In this document: piece after piece, positions 34,135 to 40,806 of the stretch | Layout: every line of letters starts with the position of its first letter | Numbering within the stretch: the stretch's first letter is position 1 | Assembly: GCA_031549965.1 (NCBI GenBank) | Contig: JAVBPB010000009.1 | Coordinates: 1-45,022 of the forward strand | Direction: 5' to 3' | Source: JAVBPB01 sp031549965 | Lineage (GTDB): Bacteria; Bacillota; Clostridia; Lachnospirales; Lachnospiraceae | Length of the DNA stretch: 45,022 bases | Notes under the pieces: generated by a model | What the model was told of the DNA's origin: nothing | The model's database searches: none | The model's input: only the letters and a program-made list of their open reading frames with translations | Position numbers and translations under genes: made by a program

Positions 34135-34530
34135 ATGGCTTATAAAATCGTAATAGCAGACGTTGCAGAACTTGGCGAAGAAATAATTGACGTAACATTT
34201 GAATCAAAAATACCAGAAGGATCTTTTGCAAGATCATCTGATATTGAAACAATTATTAAAGTGACAGGAAAAATATCTTTTGACGCTGATAAATTATTTA
34301 TGCGTGATTCAGCAAAGAAGATGGCTGAATGGTCACTTGTAAAACCAGAAAGCGGAGATAGCTATAAGAAAGTTACAGTTGAATATGTACATAGTACAGC
34401 ACCAAGAAAATATGAATTATCTCATGCATTTGTAGTTTCTTATCATGAAACATTTACTAAAACAGATGGTGAATTTGAATTAATTATTAAACAAAAGAAA
34501 GATAGAATTGATGGCGTAGTTATAGAATAA
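34135..34530 (+). CDS. Hcp-like tube protein
   Basis: A 131-residue, beta-rich protein proposed as the inner tube ring subunit. Typical segments are VTFESKIPEGSFARSSDIE, IKVTGKISFD, KKMAEWSL, YKKVTVEYVH, FVVSYHETFT and a closing FELIIKQKKDR. Strand order and length fit the Hcp/gp19 tube fold. The frame extends to an ATG at 34030, but that extension translates ribosome-site sequence and lacks its own site, so 34135 was chosen. It lies right after the sheath gene, as in most injection systems, with its own leader stem-loop and a 3' hairpin. Confidence 0.65.
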   Translation: MAYKIVIADVAELGEEIIDVTFESKIPEGSFARSSDIETIIKVTGKISFDADKLFMRDSAKKMAEWSLVKPESGDSYKKVTVEYVHSTAPRKYELSHAFVVSYHETFTKTDGEFELIIKQKKDRIDGVVIE

Positions 34531-34538
34531 TTTTTTTT

Positions 34539-34566
34539 AAGGTGTACACATATTTGTGTACACCTT
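34539..34566 (+). terminator. perfect hairpin directly after the tube gene
   Basis: AAGGTGTACACA (34539-34550) pairs with TGTGTACACCTT (34555-34566). The eight T lie before the stem, not after, so it is not a normal terminator. It may mark the 3' end of a stable tube mRNA. Confidence 0.5.
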
Positions 34567-34626
34567 AATGTAAATATCGTAGATGTGAGTACTTTAAGTG
34601 TAAAACTAATAGATGAGGTTGATTAG

Positions 34627-35028
34627 ATGAGAAGAATGTTGTATTGGGTACAAGAGAAATTGAATAAGTCGTTACCTCAAATTAAAAGAATTGTGTTGAT
34701 TGGTAGTGGGGGAGAAGTTATTTGTGAGGCTGATCTTGTTAATAAAAGATCAGTATTGATAGGCAGTGAAAATGGTGTGGATTTAAAAATGTTTTTTGTG
34801 GTTGATGGAGTTAATGTTAGGAATGAAATGGTGATATTTAATAGGGTTAGAAGTTTTTGGTATATAGAAAAGGTTATGAATGTTGAGATTGGAATTAGAA
34901 GAGGAAATGATGATGTTGTTTATTCACTAAAGGGCAGACCTTTTAGGTTGGAACTTAATGACGTTGTTTATATAAATGAATGTAAGATTGTATTTTCAAA
35001 TGAAATCCTTAAGGGTAGAAGGAGGTAA
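34627..35028 (+). CDS. FHA-fold-like protein without phosphothreonine-binding residues
   Basis: A 133-residue protein. After a basic N-terminal stretch, residues about 20-128 follow the FHA strand order: SVLIGSENGVDL at the GR-strand position, RSFWYIEKV, then FRLELNDVVYINECKIVF at the closing strands. The GR and SxxH residues that bind phosphothreonine are missing. It lies four bases before a better FHA protein. FHA proteins are phospho-dependent switches in several type VI systems. This one may have kept only a binding role. Confidence 0.5.
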   Translation: MRRMLYWVQEKLNKSLPQIKRIVLIGSGGEVICEADLVNKRSVLIGSENGVDLKMFFVVDGVNVRNEMVIFNRVRSFWYIEKVMNVEIGIRRGNDDVVYSLKGRPFRLELNDVVYINECKIVFSNEILKGRRR

Positions 35029-35031
35029 ATA

Positions 35032-35562
35032 ATGAGCTTAAATCGTTGTAATAATGGACATATGTTTAGTGAAAGAAGGTATGGGAAGATTTGTCCCTAC
35101 TGTAATATTGCAATTAATAGGATTGATATTAAGGAAGATCCTCAAGGAATGAATGGTGATGTTACTTATTTGGGGGATTTGGAGGTACTTAAGCCTATCG
35201 TGGGATGGCTGGTTTGTTTGGAAGGACCTTCTAAGGGAAAGGATTATAGGATCGTTGCACAAAAGAATTATATTGGAAGAAGTGCGGATATGGATATAAG
35301 GACTTTGGGGGATAATGAGATTAATCAAAGGAGTCATGGAATTATTGTTTATGATCCAGAAAGTAATGATACTATGTTACTTCCGGGGGATTCTCAGGGA
35401 TTGGTTTATTTTTGGAGTGATAATGATGGATGGAAAGTGGTTTATGAGTCTAAGAAATTGAATGCAGGAGATAGAATTAAGATAGGAAAAAGTATTTTTA
35501 TGTTTGTTCCTTTTTGTGGGAATAATAATAAGGGATTTACTTATTCTTGGAGTGATAAATAG
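35032..35562 (+). CDS. zinc-ribbon plus FHA domain protein
   Basis: A 176-residue protein. The N-terminus has a four-ligand metal motif (CNNGHMFSERRYGKICPYC, residues about 5-23), a likely zinc ribbon. The FHA domain (about 55-165) keeps GWLVCLEGPSKGKDY, IGRSADMDI and NQRSHGIIVYD, matching the GR and SxH signature that binds phosphothreonine. The ribosome site GAAGGAGG overlaps the end of the previous gene. In type VI systems of Pseudomonas, Fha1 is phosphorylated by a kinase and reset by a PP2C phosphatase. Here two PP2C-like genes follow, but no kinase is visible. Confidence 0.8.
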   Translation: MSLNRCNNGHMFSERRYGKICPYCNIAINRIDIKEDPQGMNGDVTYLGDLEVLKPIVGWLVCLEGPSKGKDYRIVAQKNYIGRSADMDIRTLGDNEINQRSHGIIVYDPESNDTMLLPGDSQGLVYFWSDNDGWKVVYESKKLNAGDRIKIGKSIFMFVPFCGNNNKGFTYSWSDK

Positions 35563-35652
35563 TTGTGGTTTGGGAAGAGTTTTATTTGGTTTTAGATTTA
35601 TTGGATGAAGGGTAAGTTTTTCAGTGGAATTTATAAGTTGTAGAGTTGTAAA

Positions 35653-35704
35653 TACATAAGAGATATGTATAAGCGAAATGTATAAGTGATGCGTATAAGT
35701 GGCA
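35653..35704 (+). repeat. four imperfect 13-base tandem repeats
   Basis: Units start at 35653, 35666, 35679 and 35692 with core TRTATAAGYG (first copy TACATAAGAG). They lie in the 199-base non-coding spacer before the PP2C-like gene. The period is not a multiple of three, so it is not coding. Confidence 0.7.
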
Positions 35705-35761
35705 GATTTTTTAACAAGGCTTTAAATAAATCAGAAGTGAAAAAGTCTTGAAGGAGAATAT

Positions 35762-36403
35762 ATGAGAAGAAAGTATAGTGTAGGAAACGCACAAACAATA
35801 GGGACTTTTGAGGTTCAAAGCAATTATTTTTCTACAGTAAATTTGGATAAGAAAGCACTGAGGGCAGTTGGCAGGGAAAGAGGATGTTTACTTGGCGTGT
35901 TGGCTGATGGGGGAATAGATCATGTAAATGGGAGAAACTCGGCTGTTATTGCTGTTGAAACTGTTATACATGAGTTTTTTTCTAAGGAAGAGGAAGAAGG
36001 TATTGAGGAGTTTTTTCAAGAAGTTTCCAAACGGATAATTAACAACATAAACGATAAGATTTATTTAGGGAAAAGCCCTAAAGTTTCACTTACTATTACC
36101 TTAGTAGAAGAGGAATATATTTATTATTTTACAGTAGGGGAGAATCGTTTGATGCTTTTTGACGGGGAAAAGCTGATTGTACAAAAACCTTTGATGGGAA
36201 AGTTTAGACTAGGGCCAAGGCAACTGGTGGTTATGATTTCTAAGGGAGTATATACAGCTTTAAATGAGGCAGAGTTAATTAATGAATTGGAAAATAGAAG
36301 AAAACCTTATGATAAAGCACAAGATATTATTGAGTTAGTGAACCGAAAGAATTTAAAGAATGCCTTAAATTCAACTATAATACTTTTTGAAGGTGGATTA
36401 TGA
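35762..36403 (+). CDS. PP2C-like phosphatase domain protein, degenerate
   Basis: A 213-residue protein. The pattern ERGCLLGVLADGGIDHVNG is the PP2C metal-binding DGxGG(H) region, with one Asp kept. NSAVIAVETVIHEFF, SLTITLVEEEYIYYFTVGENRLML and ALNSTIILFE follow the fold. The late metal Asp that normally precedes NxT is absent, so activity is doubtful. It follows the FHA genes, with GAAGGAG upstream, and its stop overlaps the next start (ATGA). A role in resetting or reading phospho-signals in the cluster is inference. Confidence 0.6.
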   Translation: MRRKYSVGNAQTIGTFEVQSNYFSTVNLDKKALRAVGRERGCLLGVLADGGIDHVNGRNSAVIAVETVIHEFFSKEEEEGIEEFFQEVSKRIINNINDKIYLGKSPKVSLTITLVEEEYIYYFTVGENRLMLFDGEKLIVQKPLMGKFRLGPRQLVVMISKGVYTALNEAELINELENRRKPYDKAQDIIELVNRKNLKNALNSTIILFEGGL

Positions 36404-38526
36404 GAAGATTAAACAGTCTTTTTGAAATAGAATACATATCTGAAAGCGGATTTGAGAAAAACAACCGGACGTTTTTTGCATACATGCCTTTGGAGGATTA
36501 TTCTTGTTATGTATTGGCAGAAAGCTTTGACTCAGACGAGGACGTTAATAGTGCTAAACTTGCAGTAGAAGCAGTTATGTCAGCTTTTGAGGAAAAACCG
36601 TCGATTAAAAAGGGCAGGATAAAGCAATATTTAAATTTTGCCAATGAGCAGTTGATTAAGAATAGTGTAAAAAGTAAATTGATGGTTGGAATTACAGTGG
36701 TGGTGTCTGATTATACAAGAATAAGGTATGCAGTGTGCGGAAATGTTAAGCTACATATGTTTAATCAGGGTTTAATTGAACTGGTTAGTGAACCACAAGT
36801 TTATAATGTTAATAGATATAATGATGGGTTACAGGCAAATCAAAGTGAAAATGAAGACTTTGACAGTTATGGTATGGTTAATAGTAACAGGGAGATACAA
36901 AACTTGTTACAGTATTTAGGAAAAGTAAATGGTTTAGAGCCATTTATATCGAAAAAGATTAAATTAAAAGAAAATACTACTTTATTGTTAACCAGTTGTA
37001 ATGTTTGGGAAAGATTAAGTGATGTTGAATTACTAGAAGCTGTTGATAAAACTAAAACAACAGTGGAGGCTATAGAGAATGTACAGGATTTACTGCTTAG
37101 TACTAATGCACAGAAGAAGATAACCAGTTACGGAATTGTGGTAATAGAAGTTGTTAAGACTTTTATGGAAGATGATTCAAAGAAGAAAAAAAGATTAAAA
37201 CTACTATACACTGTTCTTACGGTACTTTTAATAATGCTGTTAATTACAGCAATATCCGTTGGAATTATGCGGGTAAATGACAAGGCGGATTTAACAAAGA
37301 TTAAAAATCTTCAAAATGAAGGTATATCGTATTCAACCTATGGAAACTACACTAAGGCTTTAACAAAGTATGAAGAAGCGAAAAAACTTAGTGATAAATT
37401 AAATTTAAAGAACTTTCAGTACATAAAGGTAAAAAATGAATTAATGAAAGATGTAAACGAGGGTGTGACGCTGTTTACTTCAATTAAGGATGGTGATGGG
37501 TTAATTGAAGGCAAAAAGTATGAACAGGCAATTAAAACATATAAAAGTGTCCTTACAGAATCCGCAGGTAATCCAGAGCTTTTGTTAACGGATATGGCAG
37601 AGGATAAGGTGGAAATGCTTGAAAGGTTAATAGAAATCAATAACTTAATGGCAGTAGGGGAAATGTATGACAGCTCTAACCTTTATGCCAGTGCATTAGT
37701 GACATATAATGAGGCACTTAAATTGGCTAAGGAAACGAAGGACTCAGATCTGAGAAAAGAAATACAATTAAAAATATACGATATAAACCAAAAGCTAAAT
37801 ACCAAGGCTTTAGAGGAAGTGGCAGATGCTAAAGCAAAAGAAGATGAAGAAACCCAAAAGGTTTTAGATGAAAAACTATCAAAAATACAGGAGGTAACTT
37901 TAGCGGCAGTCAAGGCACAAAAAGATGGCGAGAATGAAGAAGCCATAAAGTATTATGAGGAAGTGCTTAAATTATATGAAGACGCAGGAATTAAGAATGA
38001 GAGAGTGGAAGAAGTATATGTAAAAATGGCAGAGGTGGAAAAGATAATTGAGGAGGAAGAAACAAAGTTACTAGAAGAAGAGGCTATGTTAAGAGCAGAG
38101 GAAGAACAAGAATATAATGAAAAGTTTTATAGGATAAAGGATTTAATTAAGCTAATTGACATAGCTGAAAGTGATAACCAAAAGAAGGAAGCTTTGGAAT
38201 ATTATAATGAGTTGTTGGAGCTGTATGTAGATATAGATGCATCGAAAGACAGAATAGAAAGCACAAGTAAAAAAATAGAAGAACTTAAGGAGGAAATAGA
38301 GGAGCTTGATAAGATTAAGAAGAATAGAGAAGAGAAGTTGTTACAGGTGGAAGAGTTAAAGATTCGTGCATTGAAGGAACAAAAAGATAAGAAAAATGAA
38401 GAGGCAATAAAAACTTATGAGGAGATCCTTAGGATATTTGAGGAATTAAAGGTAGTAGGCAGTGATGTTGAGGATATTTATTCTAAAATATCAGTGTTGG
38501 AGGGCAAGATTGGTGCAGGGAGCTAA
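36400..38526 (+). CDS. PP2C-like domain, single membrane segment, TPR/coiled-coil protein
   Basis: A 708-residue protein. Residues 1-255 resemble a PP2C domain in strand order (for example SKLMVGITVVVSDYTRIRYAV) but without the metal aspartates. A KKKKRLK cluster precedes one membrane segment (about 267-290), which puts the N-terminal domain in the cytosol. Beyond it lie TPR-like repeats (SYGNYTKALTKYEEAKKL and EAIKYYEEVLKLYEDAG, later copies) and a Glu/Lys coiled coil to the end, predicted outside. It is translationally coupled to the preceding phosphatase-like gene. It could anchor the injection apparatus in the membrane, which is inference. Confidence 0.65.
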   Translation: MRRLNSLFEIEYISESGFEKNNRTFFAYMPLEDYSCYVLAESFDSDEDVNSAKLAVEAVMSAFEEKPSIKKGRIKQYLNFANEQLIKNSVKSKLMVGITVVVSDYTRIRYAVCGNVKLHMFNQGLIELVSEPQVYNVNRYNDGLQANQSENEDFDSYGMVNSNREIQNLLQYLGKVNGLEPFISKKIKLKENTTLLLTSCNVWERLSDVELLEAVDKTKTTVEAIENVQDLLLSTNAQKKITSYGIVVIEVVKTFMEDDSKKKKRLKLLYTVLTVLLIMLLITAISVGIMRVNDKADLTKIKNLQNEGISYSTYGNYTKALTKYEEAKKLSDKLNLKNFQYIKVKNELMKDVNEGVTLFTSIKDGDGLIEGKKYEQAIKTYKSVLTESAGNPELLLTDMAEDKVEMLERLIEINNLMAVGEMYDSSNLYASALVTYNEALKLAKETKDSDLRKEIQLKIYDINQKLNTKALEEVADAKAKEDEETQKVLDEKLSKIQEVTLAAVKAQKDGENEEAIKYYEEVLKLYEDAGIKNERVEEVYVKMAEVEKIIEEEETKLLEEEAMLRAEEEQEYNEKFYRIKDLIKLIDIAESDNQKKEALEYYNELLELYVDIDASKDRIESTSKKIEELKEEIEELDKIKKNREEKLLQVEELKIRALKEQKDKKNEEAIKTYEEILRIFEELKVVGSDVEDIYSKISVLEGKIGAGS

Positions 38527-38585
38527 AGATATTAAGTTTAATGTGTAAATCTAACCTTAAAATAGCATAAGAAAGGAAAATATGA

Positions 38586-39836
38586 ATGGATAATGACCTT
38601 GACTTATATTATAGCAGAATAAAAGAAATGACTTATTTTAAAGAAAAAGAAGCACTTAGGGAAATACTTTTGGATGTATTTAAAAATATAACAAGACAAA
38701 CCCATGAGATGTTTGATGAATTAGAACAAAGGATAGAAGCGGAAGTAAAGGATAGTAGTGAAAAGTATTATGTGTATACAGCAGTCGGTAAAAGGGAAAA
38801 TATTGATGATTTAAGTAAGTTTTTGTATGAAATTGCTGTGGTAGAGGAAGATAGCGTTATTGGTGAAACAGAGGATATTTTATCAACTATATTTTTAAAC
38901 TTAGGCTATATGGAAATAAGTAAGTATTTAGGTAAACCTCTGAATGCTGTAATAGATACGGGGAGTGGTTCTTATGAAGTCAATGTATTATTAAGTTATT
39001 CGGGGAAATATTTGAATAAAATCAAATGGTTGTATGAACAGTTTATTGCAAATCAAAAACCTTGGAGAACAATTAACTGCCCTTATGTATACAAATTTTT
39101 AGATGTTACATTAGTAAAGAATGAAAGTATAAAACTAAAGAAAGAAAATATAACTGGTATAAGGTTTAAGGATGAAAAGCTAAATGAAAATATACATAAT
39201 GACATGGTATTACTATGGAATATAGAAGAAATAACAGAAAAAGTGTCATCAGGTACGATAGCAGGAGTAAATGAGATTTTATATCGAACAAAGATACCAA
39301 TAAATAAGGAATCAGGTTATTTGGCAGTAAAAGGAGAAATAGAAAGGTTTTACACAATTCAAAGTGAAGAGGAATTAATAGTAAATACAGAAGAAAAAGA
39401 GATAAATACAATAGATTTAATAAGAATAAGTAATACAGGTGGAGAGAAAGATAATACTAAATTTTTTCTGCCGATTCAGACAAATAAAAGAAAGTTAAGC
39501 CATTTGGATAAACAGGCAGATATGTATGGTGGTGTTAATACCCAAGGAGAGATTGAAAGAAGATTAAAAACGTATGAAGTGTATAAATTATTTAATCTGG
39601 AGCAGATAGAGGTTTTAGAGGATTTAAATATAGAAAAATCCAAAGAATGCATTCACACTTTTGATTATAACAGTTTTATAACCTCACATACATTTTTAAA
39701 GCCTAAAAGAGTGTTACATATAAAATTTACCGCAAAAGATAAAGAGGATATTTTACTATATGAAAAGTTAAGTTTTCTGGTTTCTGAATTGCAACTTTAC
39801 TATAGGGAATACAGATGTGTAGGTGAACTGATATGA
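38586..39836 (+). CDS. unrecognised injection-cluster protein, baseplate candidate
   Basis: A 416-residue, mainly soluble protein with no membrane segment. The N-terminal 70 residues are helical (LREILLDVFKNITRQTHEMFDELEQRIE). The rest mixes beta strands and helices and ends in a region with LKPKRVLHIKFTAKD. I recognise no motif. It overlaps the next gene by four bases (ATGA), so the two are probably made together. Length and position beside the tube, sheath and PAAR-like genes fit a baseplate component (TssK/TssF/TssG-type), but this is a guess from context. Confidence 0.45.
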   Translation: MDNDLDLYYSRIKEMTYFKEKEALREILLDVFKNITRQTHEMFDELEQRIEAEVKDSSEKYYVYTAVGKRENIDDLSKFLYEIAVVEEDSVIGETEDILSTIFLNLGYMEISKYLGKPLNAVIDTGSGSYEVNVLLSYSGKYLNKIKWLYEQFIANQKPWRTINCPYVYKFLDVTLVKNESIKLKKENITGIRFKDEKLNENIHNDMVLLWNIEEITEKVSSGTIAGVNEILYRTKIPINKESGYLAVKGEIERFYTIQSEEELIVNTEEKEINTIDLIRISNTGGEKDNTKFFLPIQTNKRKLSHLDKQADMYGGVNTQGEIERRLKTYEVYKLFNLEQIEVLEDLNIEKSKECIHTFDYNSFITSHTFLKPKRVLHIKFTAKDKEDILLYEKLSFLVSELQLYYREYRCVGELI

Positions 39837-40735
39837 ACTACATATGGGAATTATTAATAGGAGTAAAGCAAAAGGAATTAAATCCCAATGATATGCATTA
39901 CTTTGCAAGTGGTAATACGGTATCACCTTATTTGGAACTTATAATGAATATCTCAAATAGGAATGATATAGACAAAGAAGTGATTAGTGGGGTAGAGGTA
40001 AATGTCTATCACAGGTTTTTAAGTATTTTTAATAAGTTATTGCTTCCAGACTATAAAAATAATACATTATTAGAAAACAAAAGTGTCGGTTTGTTGAATG
40101 ATTCAGATGAAGCTGAAAATATAGTTAATGAAACAAATATAAGCAAGGATATAAGTGTAAATAAAGAATTAAATGAAAATGATATTAGTACAAATAAGGA
40201 TAATATTGTAGGCAAAGTTACTTCTTATGATAGCTTAGAAATTGAAGAGGAAAACGAAGAAGATAAAAAAGGAGTAATAGAACTAAGAGATATCTTAACC
40301 GATATAATACTTCACCATATGGCGGATGTGGATTTAAGGTCATTCATGAACAGAAATGAATACTATATAAAGTTTTTGATATCAGATATGGAAAATGGAG
40401 CATTTGGAAATGAAGATGATTTCAGATTATTTTCACTAGTAGAAAAAAGATTTTTAGTTCGAGAATTGTTATCAATGTATAAAACAATGGAATACATGTC
40501 AAGCTTAAAGAATATAGGAGACAGGATGTTTCCATACGCACAGGTATACATAAGAGACAATGAAGAAATAGTATTTTATATGAGAGAACCAAAAGATGAA
40601 GAATTAGAAAAAAAGTTAAATTACGTAATAAAGTTGTTTGTTCCAATAGATGTAAAACATAAAATTCATTGGATGATAACATATGGAATTATAGGGTTTG
40701 AAAATACAATAAAAGTAGAAGAGTTCATAGTATAA
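39833..40735 (+). CDS. unrecognised injection-cluster protein coupled to the preceding gene
   Basis: A 300-residue protein. A serine/asparagine/acid-rich, probably disordered middle (about 85-145) splits an N-terminal region (NYIWELLIGVKQKELNPNDM) from a C-terminal domain. The ending KLFVPIDVKHKIHWMI has the shape of the C-terminus of phage tail protein I/baseplate wedge proteins (a Pro and His just before beta strands), which is weak evidence. It starts inside the previous gene's stop codon. A baseplate role is inferred. Confidence 0.45.
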   Translation: MNYIWELLIGVKQKELNPNDMHYFASGNTVSPYLELIMNISNRNDIDKEVISGVEVNVYHRFLSIFNKLLLPDYKNNTLLENKSVGLLNDSDEAENIVNETNISKDISVNKELNENDISTNKDNIVGKVTSYDSLEIEEENEEDKKGVIELRDILTDIILHHMADVDLRSFMNRNEYYIKFLISDMENGAFGNEDDFRLFSLVEKRFLVRELLSMYKTMEYMSSLKNIGDRMFPYAQVYIRDNEEIVFYMREPKDEELEKKLNYVIKLFVPIDVKHKIHWMITYGIIGFENTIKVEEFIV

Positions 40736-40806
40736 AAATATAGATGTAGTACAAATATTTTAATAATAAGTTTTCCAATATAAATAAAATTTTAGGAGGG
40801 GAATGT

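Noticed and set aside
34539..34566. Intrinsic terminator ending the operon after the tube gene
   Set aside because: The T run precedes the stem, and the same-strand genes continue 60 bases later without a clear new promoter. Called a processing or stability hairpin instead.
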